From NCBI GenBank assembly GCA_964354375.1, contig CAYGZQ010000023.1, forward strand, positions 10,795-36,615: a stretch of 25,821 nt of DNA, in the 5' to 3' direction. Within the stretch, counting starts at the first letter, position 1. Each line of letters opens with the position of its first letter. The position numbers and the translations under genes were made by a program. The notes beneath the pieces were generated by a model, which saw only the letters and a list, made by a program, of their open reading frames with translations, had not been told where the DNA came from and ran no database searches. Source of the DNA: CAYGZQ01 sp964354375 [NCBI: uncultured Planctomycetota bacterium] (GTDB lineage: Bacteria > JAJVIF01 > JAPKYR01). Positions 15,844 through 22,735 of the stretch are shown here, piece after piece.

Positions 15844-17316
15844 ATGCGACGGCTATGGTTTGCGTTGCTCGTGATGATTCTCCTGGTCCCGGGATGCCCA
15901 CCTTCATCCGGCGGCTCCGGCAAGCTCCCGTGGAGCGTCATCGAGCTTGGTCCCGTTTCCCCGCTTGATGTGCCGTCGCAGGCCGTCACTATCAGGGAGA
16001 TCGGGCGGTATTCCCCTCCCGACGGTTCCCTGTGGCCGGCGCCGCTCGACTATCGCGGCCAGACCGTATGGTTGTGGGGGAGCGACGGGAATCCGATGCT
16101 GATCGCCGCCCGACCCCTGCCCACTCAGCCCGAACAAGGCGACCAGTTGCCACCGCAGTTCATGGTCTGGACACCGGCGACCGGACGTCTGGAATCGCTT
16201 TCATTTATGTGTGAGCCCCCCGCGGACTCATGGCCTCCGATCCCCGTGTTCGCGCAGAGGGGCGAGAGCGGCGTTCCGTACGGAAACATCGACTTCGCGT
16301 TCGTCAGCGCCGGCGGAGAAAGCACAACCCGCGGCGCCAGCATCGATAAAGGCGAGCCCAGGGGCCTGCCCGTCATCGATTCGATCCTCGTGTGCGGAAC
16401 AGACATCCCTGACGCCTCCAAACCGACCGAGGCCCGGGAAGTCAGGACCGGCGATCGGGAGCTTTCCGCCGAAAACATGCTGGCCCCGCTCGACCGCAAC
16501 GGCGCCCAAAGCCTTGTGTTCCGGAATTTTCTGCACGTCACAGTCGACATGCCTGACAAGTCCATGAGACTCATCCCGGGCTGGAGAAGAATCGACCTCG
16601 ATGGGGCAACCGGTCCGACTTCTCTCTATCCCGCATTGGAGATGACCTACGGAGCCGAGCTGACAGGATTCCTCGACAGCCCGCCGGTGTATTTTCTCAC
16701 AGGCAAGTCGCCGTTCGAGTCGCGCTCGCTGACTTTCGTCACGGACCTCGAGAAAGTTGCCGCGATCGCTCCGTGGCGCAGACCCGATCAGCCTGACAGC
16801 GCTCCGCTCCCTCTGAAAGTCACGGGCTACGTTCCCGCCGTGCGTTGGGGAACCGGCAATGAGACCGTCGTTTTCGCGGAGCACGGCGAACGCGCCGGCA
16901 ACTCGACCTACATCGTCGCGACAATGCTGGACCCCTCCGACATTCCCGGACTCCGTCCCGAGATCGTCTGGGCGGCCGACGTTCCAAACATGTTCGCTGT
17001 TGCCACGGTCGTGCCGGTCGGACCGGATCGCCGCCCATACATCGTCTGCCTCAATCCGCTATCCGGCGAGATCACCGTTTTCGATCCGCTGCTCGGGGCG
17101 ATCCGTCACCAGGGGAAAATCCGTCTTGCCGCCTGGGAGGCGGGCGCAGACCTTGCGTCATTCTGCCTGAACTTCGAGCCCGACCCCGCGAGGCCTGTCG
17201 TTTTCGTGCACGATCCCGTGGCGAACGAGATGATCGAGCTTAGGATCGAGGCGACCGAATCTGCCGGGGGGTCTCGCGGCGGCGGAATTGTTCCGCTCGA
17301 CGAACCGCACGAATAA
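15844..17316 (+). CDS. Lipoprotein of unknown function, 490 residues
   Basis: The product has a signal peptide (MRRLWFALLVMILLVPGC) with lipobox LVPGC and the lipidated Cys at 18, then a Pro/Ser/Gly linker and a long beta-rich domain. I recognise no catalytic motif. Repeating segments such as VYFLTGKSPFESRSLTFVT and TVVPVGPDRRPYIVCLNP, and the many evenly spaced Trp, Gly and Pro residues, resemble a beta-propeller-like or WD/YVTN-type fold, but this is an impression. It should be anchored to the envelope. Codon use is GC-rich throughout like its neighbours. The start at 15844 is chosen from the signal peptide; no ribosome binding site precedes it. Confidence 0.75.
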   Translation: MRRLWFALLVMILLVPGCPPSSGGSGKLPWSVIELGPVSPLDVPSQAVTIREIGRYSPPDGSLWPAPLDYRGQTVWLWGSDGNPMLIAARPLPTQPEQGDQLPPQFMVWTPATGRLESLSFMCEPPADSWPPIPVFAQRGESGVPYGNIDFAFVSAGGESTTRGASIDKGEPRGLPVIDSILVCGTDIPDASKPTEAREVRTGDRELSAENMLAPLDRNGAQSLVFRNFLHVTVDMPDKSMRLIPGWRRIDLDGATGPTSLYPALEMTYGAELTGFLDSPPVYFLTGKSPFESRSLTFVTDLEKVAAIAPWRRPDQPDSAPLPLKVTGYVPAVRWGTGNETVVFAEHGERAGNSTYIVATMLDPSDIPGLRPEIVWAADVPNMFAVATVVPVGPDRRPYIVCLNPLSGEITVFDPLLGAIRHQGKIRLAAWEAGADLASFCLNFEPDPARPVVFVHDPVANEMIELRIEATESAGGSRGGGIVPLDEPHE

Positions 17317-17348
17317 AGCAGGTACTGGAAAACACGGGATGATCTGCC

Positions 17349-17376
17349 TTGCAAGGGACATTCTCAGTGGTATACA
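17349..17376 (+). promoter_or_regulatory. Promoter of the EF-Tu-domain-like small gene
   Basis: TTGCAA (17349-17354), a 16-base spacer ending in TGG, and TATACA (17371-17376). It lies 33 bases after the lipoprotein stop. The layout is the same as at 6961. Confidence 0.5.
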
Positions 17377-17416
17377 CTAGGTAGTCGTAACAGAACGAGT
17401 GCGAGGAGGAAAGACC

Positions 17417-17707
17417 ATGTGCGAAGAATGCGGATGCGGGCACACGCAGTCATGCGGCGAGATCACGCATTTCTACAAGAAGCCCATGGTGGCCGTAGTG
17501 ATGCTGGAAGAGGACATCAAGGACGGCGACAAAATCCAGGTGAGGGGCGCCACGACCGACTTCACCATGACCGTCCAGGGAATGCGTAACGAGGCGGAAC
17601 AGGAGATCGATCACGCGCACGCGGGCGAGCTGGTCGCGTTCAGAACACCGGAGCTCGTCCGTCCGGGCGACCAGATCTGGCTTGTTCTGCGCGAGGTGAA
17701 GGAGTAG
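17417..17707 (+). CDS. Small EF-Tu-domain-2-like protein with N-terminal CxxCGC motif
   Basis: This 96-residue protein has two parts. Residues 1-14 are MCEECGCGHTQSCG: Cys2, Cys5 and Cys7 form a CxxCGC motif like the high-affinity nickel site at the N-terminus of the hydrogenase maturation GTPase HypB, and His9 and Cys13 could add ligands. Residues of about 15-96 match the stand-alone translation-elongation-factor-like family: GEITHFYKKPMVAVVML, then GDKIQVRGATTDFTMTVQGM, then PGDQIWLVLREV, a beta barrel like EF-Tu domain 2. It has no GTPase motifs. ATG 17417 follows GAGGAGGAAAGACC; an upstream ATG at 17399 would lose the Cys2 position. It has its own promoter and terminator. The metal-binding role is inference; zinc or an iron-sulfur cluster are alternatives. 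Confidence 0.8.
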   Translation: MCEECGCGHTQSCGEITHFYKKPMVAVVMLEEDIKDGDKIQVRGATTDFTMTVQGMRNEAEQEIDHAHAGELVAFRTPELVRPGDQIWLVLREVKE

Positions 17708-17754
17708 CCTGATCCAGTGTCGGTCGATCCTTTGCCTCGGAGTCAAGCGTGTTG

Positions 17755-17780
17755 AACCGGCTCCGCGGAGGCCCGGTTTT
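17755..17780 (+). terminator. Terminator after the EF-Tu-domain-like gene
   Basis: AACCGG (17755-17760) pairs with CCGGTT (17773-17778) around an inner CTCC GC GGAG stem, followed by TTTT. It lies 48 bases after the stop codon. Confidence 0.65.
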
Positions 17781-17800
17781 GATCCTACGCTTTCCATCGT

Positions 17801-18067
17801 ATGGACAAACAAGATAACGGCTGTGACCTGGAAGACCTCGAGCCCGGCGACCGGGGCGAGGATTTCTCCCCGACCGACTGGTGCATGGCGTCCTGCTGCG
17901 GATGCGGCGGTTGCCTGGATCCGACCGGTTGCAGCGACGCGGTAAGCCAGGGATGTCTGGGCTGTCTCGATGCCTGCCTGGGTCGGATCGGGTGCAGCGT
18001 GCTCGTGGCCGGATTTCTGGGATGGGGGCTCTTCGTCCTGGTTTCTCATTTAGCCGGAGCGCCATAG
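17801..18067 (+). CDS. Cys-rich small membrane protein, 88 residues
   Basis: I recognise no family. The acidic N-terminus (MDKQDNGCDLEDLEPGD) leads into a Cys-rich stretch (WCMASCCGCGGCL, then GCSDAVSQGCLGCLDACL and GCS), and the C-terminal 20 residues form a hydrophobic helix (VLVAGFLGWGLFVLVSHLA). Twelve cysteines occur in 88 residues. The segment at 17912-17935 is repeated at 17975-17998 with 20 of 24 bases identical, giving an internal duplication of CLD...GCS. GC-rich third positions and a stop just upstream in frame at 17780 support a real start at 17801, though no ribosome binding site is seen. It is a probable metal-, disulfide- or iron-sulfur-binding membrane protein, just upstream of nuoJ. 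Confidence 0.6.
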   Translation: MDKQDNGCDLEDLEPGDRGEDFSPTDWCMASCCGCGGCLDPTGCSDAVSQGCLGCLDACLGRIGCSVLVAGFLGWGLFVLVSHLAGAP

Positions 18068-18128
18068 GTCGAATGCAGCATTCACTTGCCGGCTTGGAAA
18101 ATCACTCCTTGGATGCACGCGGTCCTGG

Positions 18129-18158
18129 TTCGCAAAACTTCATGAACTCTGGTATCTT
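18129..18158 (+). promoter_or_regulatory. Candidate promoter of nuoJKLMN
   Basis: TTCGCA (18129-18134), an 18-base spacer ending in TGG and TATCTT (18153-18158). The leader to nuoJ would be about 50 bases. No Shine-Dalgarno is evident before the nuoJ ATG. Confidence 0.35.
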
Positions 18159-18215
18159 TCCGTCATCTCGGCGAGGCCTTGCCCCGGGAATCTAAGGATT
18201 CACAGTCGTTTCCTT

Positions 18216-18752
18216 ATGGGTCTCTTTGCAGCAATACTCGCCGTTGTCTTCGGCATCCTTGCCGCGACCGCAGGAGTGGCGACCGTTCTCCAGCGCGATT
18301 CTGTGCGCTCGGTCTTCTTTCTCACCGTCTCGATGGTGTCAGCGAGCGTGGTTTTCATTGCGATCGGCGCTTTTTTCCTCGCCCTCATGCAGCTTTTGTT
18401 CACCGCCGTGGTGGGATACATGTTCTACCGGGCTGCGATATCGGCATTCCCGGGCGAGGGATTTGAGGCCGACCGGACTCCGCTCACGCGGTACGTGGGG
18501 GCCATCGCAGCGGTCCTGTTCTTCGTGATTCTAATCTTCGATCTCAAGCTGGTAAGCGTCAGGGGAGTTCTCGAACTTCAGTTTGCTCACAGTGATGCGT
18601 CCGACTTCGTGCGAAGCATCGTTGGGCTGTTCACCGGATGGCTGGAGCCGCTCGCTTTCACGTTTATTCTTGTTGTGACGGGCTTCATCGCCCTGGGCTG
18701 TCTCGAAGAAAAGCCGGCGCTGGAGAGCGACGCGAACGGGGGTGAACGCTGA
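18216..18752 (+). CDS. nuoJ: NADH-quinone oxidoreductase subunit J-like protein
   Basis: This 178-residue protein has five hydrophobic helices and the length and gene order (J-K-L-M-N) of complex I subunit J, which in canonical enzymes helps couple the hydrophilic arm to the antiporter-like subunits. The third helix here reads ALMQLLFTAVVGYMF, whereas the E. coli protein has ALEIIVYAGAIMVLF. The conserved Glu and the key Tyr (E. coli Tyr59) are absent (Met and Phe), as is the Gly-Ala pi-bulge. The stop TGA shares its A with the nuoK ATG. No clear ribosome binding site precedes the start, which is chosen because it is the first ATG and begins a helix. It is best described as a diverged NuoJ. 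Confidence 0.85.
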   Translation: MGLFAAILAVVFGILAATAGVATVLQRDSVRSVFFLTVSMVSASVVFIAIGAFFLALMQLLFTAVVGYMFYRAAISAFPGEGFEADRTPLTRYVGAIAAVLFFVILIFDLKLVSVRGVLELQFAHSDASDFVRSIVGLFTGWLEPLAFTFILVVTGFIALGCLEEKPALESDANGGER

Positions 18753-19048
18753 TGGTTCCGTTCCTTCTGTTCATCGCCTTTTTCCTCGCGACGGTCGCCG
18801 CGTCCGGCGTAGTGCTGAAAAGAAACCCGCTGATATCGCTGATGAGTGTCGTGCTGTTGTTCAATGCGGCGGTCCTGATTCTGGCTGCGCTCGACCGCGT
18901 CCGGGACGTTCAGGAAGGGCAGTTGCTGGCCGTTTTCCTGATGATAGCCGCCGCGGTCCTCGTCGCGTTCGGATTGAGAATGATCGCAAGAACCTTCGGT
19001 GGAAATCGGAAGGCCGATTTGGACGACTTCAACTCGCTGTCCGGATGA
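18752..19048 (+). CDS. nuoK: NADH-quinone oxidoreductase subunit K-like protein lacking both proton-channel Glu
   Basis: This 98-residue protein has three helices, the usual length and gene position for NuoK. Canonical NuoK has Glu36 in GLEIMINA and Glu72 in AAAEAS, both in transmembrane helices and both needed for proton transfer. Aligning KRN at 23-25 and GQ at 56-57 puts Val34 (SVVLLFNA) and Leu70 (AAAVLVA) at those positions, so both glutamates are gone. The remainder keeps recognisable NuoK features (RNPLISL, FNA, GQ, AAA). The ATG overlaps the nuoJ stop by one base. The stop at 19046-19048 is three bases before nuoL. Confidence 0.82.
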   Translation: MVPFLLFIAFFLATVAASGVVLKRNPLISLMSVVLLFNAAVLILAALDRVRDVQEGQLLAVFLMIAAAVLVAFGLRMIARTFGGNRKADLDDFNSLSG

Positions 19049-19051
19049 GCC

Positions 19052-21043
19052 ATGTCGCTTCACTGGCTGAAAGTCCTTGCCCTGCTGATTCCCCTGCTTC
19101 CACTGGTGACATGGGTCGGCCTGAGCCTGGGCGGACGATATCTCAATCGAAGACTTGTCGGGCCGCTCGCGACCGTCCTCTCGTTCATTGCTTTCATCAT
19201 TTCAGTCTATTTCCTGTTCCGGTCGATGGGGGCTGCGACGCCGCTTCGACTGATTTACGGGAACTGGCTCGATCTGCCCGGATTCGCGATCCCATTCGGG
19301 CTGCAACTGGACGAGCTCTCGATCACGATGGCCCTCGCGACCACCTTCGTCGCCACGCTCGTCAACTTCTACTCGATCGAATTCATGCGGGACGATCCCG
19401 CTTGCTCGCGCTTTTTTGCCTGGCTGAATCTCTCGGTAGCGTCGATGCTTCTGACGGTCCTGGCCGAGAATTTCGTGTTCATGCTCGTCGGATGGGAAGG
19501 GGTCGCGCTCTCCACTTACCTTCTGATCGCTTTCCACTACGAGAAGAGAGGCATCAATCCTCCGATCCGCGCGGCGAGAAAGGCCTTCGTGATCGCGAGG
19601 ATCGGAGACGCAGCGTTGATTGTCGCAATCCTGCTGCTCGCGACAAGCCCTCTGGCCGCTCAGCCCAATGTTGTGGATCGATCTCTTTCCTTCGATTTCA
19701 TCAGCAGAAACATAGCCTCTCATATGTCCGGTGACCGGCAATACCTGATCGATCTTCTTCCCCTGCTCACCATGATATCCGCGCTTGTGTTCATCGGAGC
19801 CGCGGCGATGTCGGGGCAGTTTCTTTTCTACTTCTGGGTTCCGGACTCGGTGAAGGCGCCTGCGCCGGCCAATGCGCTGATGCAGTCGGCGACCACGGTC
19901 GCTGCGGGGGTGTACCTGATTGTGCGCATGCATCAGTTTTTCCTGCTCTCGCCGACCGTGATGGCGATCATTGCCGTTCTCAGCGCATTGACGGCGCTCT
20001 ACGGAGCGTCCGTCGCGTGCATTCAGACCGACATGAAGCGGACGCTAGCGTGGTCGACCATATCCCAGGTCGGGCTCATGTTCCTCGCGTGCGCTGTGGG
20101 AGCGTTCGGAGCGGCGATTTTCCATCTGGTAGTCCATGCCTTCATGAAAGCCTGCCTGTTCCTGGGAGTGGGATCGATCATCCGGGGCACGGGCGATATC
20201 ACCGACCTGAGAAAACTGGGCGGCCTGAAGCAGTGGATGCCCGTCACTCAGAGAATGTTCTTCGTCGCAACCGCAGCGCTGGCAGGTTTCCCGCTGCTGT
20301 CCGGCTTTTTCTCAGGAAGTACTCTTCTGCACGAGACACTCTCCCAGCCGTTCGCTTTCGGATGGAACGTGCTCGCGGGCGTCATAGCTGCCGTGGCTCT
20401 GCTAGGGACGGTCATCTACTCGTACCGCCTCTACTACAAGGCTTTTGAGGGGGATTTCAACGGGCCTACCGGCCTGAAGCCGAAGGAATCGGGCTGGATC
20501 ATTGCAGGTGTGCTTTACATCCTGGGAGGACTCGCGGTGGTCGCGGGTTTCGCAGGTTTTCCAATCCCCGGTCTCGAAGCCAGAGGGACCTACCTGACGC
20601 CGATTTTCGACAACCACGTTCGGCAGGCGCTTGAGTTCTGGGGAATGACCCGCTGGTTCTCTCACCCCTACGTTTTCCTGGCCATCTCGACGCTGCTGTT
20701 CATAGGAGGGTTCGGGATAGCCAGACGGATGTACCTGGTGAGTCCCGAGCTTCAGCTCGAGCTCAAGGTTCGACATCAGAGAATCTATCGCGCTCTTTGG
20801 GAGGGATTCAGGCTCGAAGAGGCGTTCCAGGCAGTATTCGCCAGGCCCGGCCTCTGGTTCTGCGGTCTTCTGTGGCGCTGGATGGATGAGGCTTTCATCG
20901 ACAGGGGGCTTGTCGAGGGCACCGGCAAAGCCACAGGGATTCTCGCCGGAGGCGCCCGATTGTTCCAGAACGGCTACGTGCGCACTTACGCTCTGTATAT
21001 GCTTCTGGGTATTGCCCTTTTGATCTGGCTTGCGAGCTTATAG
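19052..21043 (+). CDS. nuoL: NADH-quinone oxidoreductase subunit L-like protein with altered channel residues
   Basis: This 663-residue antiporter-like subunit has about 16 helices and the long lateral helix expected at the C-terminus, and is of normal NuoL length. Retained canonical residues are Glu149 (GWEGV, E. coli Glu144), Asp186 (ARIGDA, Asp178), and His362/Lys366 (VHAFMKACLFL, His338/Lys342). Lost ones are Lys229 (now Met253 in GAAAMSGQ), His254 (now Gln278 in ALMQSAT) and Lys399 (now Gly422 in SGFFSGSTLL, whose Asp400 is also Ser). The canonical half-channel in TM7-8 and the exit site in TM12 are therefore altered. It overlaps nothing and is followed six bases later by nuoM. Confidence 0.92.
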   Translation: MSLHWLKVLALLIPLLPLVTWVGLSLGGRYLNRRLVGPLATVLSFIAFIISVYFLFRSMGAATPLRLIYGNWLDLPGFAIPFGLQLDELSITMALATTFVATLVNFYSIEFMRDDPACSRFFAWLNLSVASMLLTVLAENFVFMLVGWEGVALSTYLLIAFHYEKRGINPPIRAARKAFVIARIGDAALIVAILLLATSPLAAQPNVVDRSLSFDFISRNIASHMSGDRQYLIDLLPLLTMISALVFIGAAAMSGQFLFYFWVPDSVKAPAPANALMQSATTVAAGVYLIVRMHQFFLLSPTVMAIIAVLSALTALYGASVACIQTDMKRTLAWSTISQVGLMFLACAVGAFGAAIFHLVVHAFMKACLFLGVGSIIRGTGDITDLRKLGGLKQWMPVTQRMFFVATAALAGFPLLSGFFSGSTLLHETLSQPFAFGWNVLAGVIAAVALLGTVIYSYRLYYKAFEGDFNGPTGLKPKESGWIIAGVLYILGGLAVVAGFAGFPIPGLEARGTYLTPIFDNHVRQALEFWGMTRWFSHPYVFLAISTLLFIGGFGIARRMYLVSPELQLELKVRHQRIYRALWEGFRLEEAFQAVFARPGLWFCGLLWRWMDEAFIDRGLVEGTGKATGILAGGARLFQNGYVRTYALYMLLGIALLIWLASL

Positions 21044-21049
21044 ACGGTT

Positions 21050-22735
21050 ATGGAGCATCCAGACCTCACACTCATTGTCTTCGGACCCGCAGTCGCCGCA
21101 CTGGGCCTGTTCTTTATAAGGCGCGACGATCGCGTCTTCCTTACGCAATGGGGCGTGAGCTGCGCGGTGCTGCCATTCCTCTACTCCCTCAAACTCCTCG
21201 GCAGCTACAATCCCTTCGACCCGGCGATGCAGAGCCTGACGCCGGAAGGGATGAGGAACTGGATCGTTCTCGGCGACCGCCTGCGCATCGAGTACCTGAT
21301 GGGAGTGGACGGCATCAGCCTTTTCATGGTCCTGCTGACGACTTTCATCGCGCCCCTCGCGATCCTCAGCGCTTATACCTCCGTGAGCAGGAACTACCGC
21401 GAGTATCTCTTCGCTCTTCTCGCTCTCGAAACCACCATCCTGGGTTCATTTGTCGCCCTCGACCTCGTTCTGTTCTTTGTCTTCTGGACCCTTGCGATTG
21501 TCCCGCTATTCTTCCTGATCGGCTTCCGGGACGCGGGCGACAGAGTTAAAACGGCCACGAAGTTCGCTATCTACTCGCTTGCCGGAAGCGTGCCGATGCT
21601 TGTCGCGATCCTTGTGCTTTATTCGATCAGCGGCGCCCACACGTTCAACATCACGGCGCTGTACACCGATCCAGGCGTTCTGAAGACCCCGCTTGCCGCC
21701 CAGGCCTGGCTTTTCTGGGGATTCTTCCTCGCCTTTGCGGTGAGGATCCCTTTGTTCCCCCTTCACACTTGGCTTCCGGATACGGCTTCGGACTTGCCGG
21801 CCCCGGTGAATGTTTTCATCAACGCTCTCTTCGTGAAGGTGGGAGTGTACGGTCTCATCAGGTACTGCCTGCCTCTGTTTCCGGACGCAGCGAGGATGAT
21901 CTCGCCGGCGATCTGCATTCTCGCGGTGATCGGGATCATCTATGGTGCATGGGTCGCGATAGCCCAGCGCGACCTCAACCGCCTCATCGCGTATTTCTCA
22001 ATCAGCCACCTTGGCATCGTTGTGCTGGGCATATTCACGTTCACAGTGGCAGGAATCACCGGGGCGATTTTGCATTCGGTGAGTCACGGACTCTTCATCG
22101 CGGCGCTGATCATCGTCGTCGGCATGATCCAGGAGCGGTACCGGACGACTCGGATCCCGCACCTGGGCGGCTTGATCAAAGCCCTCCCCACGCTCGGGGC
22201 TATTTTCTGGATCGCAGCATTTGCAGCGATCGGACTGCCCGGTCTGTGCGGTTTCGTCGGACAGTTCATGGTGTTCCTGGGCACGTTCGAGGCCGGAGCG
22301 AAGGGATCGCCGTTTTTCATGACGCTGGGAGTCATAGCGGTCACGGCGGTCATCTGGCTCGCGATCTCCATGCTCCGGGCTTTCCAGCGAGTCATGCTGG
22401 GGTCACCGGGCCATGCGGTCGAGGGGAAGATCCGGGACCTGAACTACCGCGAAGCATTCACGGTGATTCCCGTAATCGTTCTTGTCGTTTACATCGGGAT
22501 TTTCAGCGCTCAGTTTGCCGTCAAGATGGCCCCCAGCGTACAGCGCACGCTGACGATGGCAAGCGCGACGCATATCGCGACCCCTGTCCAGACGTCCGCA
22601 GGTGAGAGCGAGGGTCTGAGGGCTCCGTCCCCGGACGACGGCCAGGACACGTCGTCTTCCGACAGCCCCGAGCCTCGAAGGGAGCCGCCCGTGCCGCCTT
22701 ACAGTGAGGGATACGAAGGAGAAAATCCAAGGTGA
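21050..22735 (+). CDS. nuoM: NADH-quinone oxidoreductase subunit M-like protein with altered channel residues and disordered tail
   Basis: This 561-residue antiporter-like subunit has about 14 helices. The conserved loop AFAVRIPLFPLHTWLPD identifies NuoM. Lys263 (E. coli Lys265) is kept in FVKVGVYG, but Glu144 is Thr147 (FFVFWTLAIVP, versus FWE), Lys234 is Arg232, and Glu407 is Gln405 (GFVGQF, versus FVGEF). The segment TASDLPAPVNV also differs from the usual DAHxxAPTAGSV. A tail of about 55 residues after the last helix is rich in Ser, Pro, Asp and Glu (SESEGLRAPSPDD-like), which normal NuoM lacks. The ATG at 21050 has no strong ribosome binding site and starts seven bases after the nuoL stop. 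The stop overlaps nuoN. Confidence 0.92.
   Translation: MEHPDLTLIVFGPAVAALGLFFIRRDDRVFLTQWGVSCAVLPFLYSLKLLGSYNPFDPAMQSLTPEGMRNWIVLGDRLRIEYLMGVDGISLFMVLLTTFIAPLAILSAYTSVSRNYREYLFALLALETTILGSFVALDLVLFFVFWTLAIVPLFFLIGFRDAGDRVKTATKFAIYSLAGSVPMLVAILVLYSISGAHTFNITALYTDPGVLKTPLAAQAWLFWGFFLAFAVRIPLFPLHTWLPDTASDLPAPVNVFINALFVKVGVYGLIRYCLPLFPDAARMISPAICILAVIGIIYGAWVAIAQRDLNRLIAYFSISHLGIVVLGIFTFTVAGITGAILHSVSHGLFIAALIIVVGMIQERYRTTRIPHLGGLIKALPTLGAIFWIAAFAAIGLPGLCGFVGQFMVFLGTFEAGAKGSPFFMTLGVIAVTAVIWLAISMLRAFQRVMLGSPGHAVEGKIRDLNYREAFTVIPVIVLVVYIGIFSAQFAVKMAPSVQRTLTMASATHIATPVQTSAGESEGLRAPSPDDGQDTSSSDSPEPRREPPVPPYSEGYEGENPR

Noticed and set aside
18752-19048. NuoK frame might be a frameshift artefact explaining the missing glutamates
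   Set aside because: The translation is continuous, hydrophobic and family-like throughout (RN, FNA, GQ and AAA retained), and neighbouring subunits show the same loss, so an isolated sequence error is an unlikely explanation.
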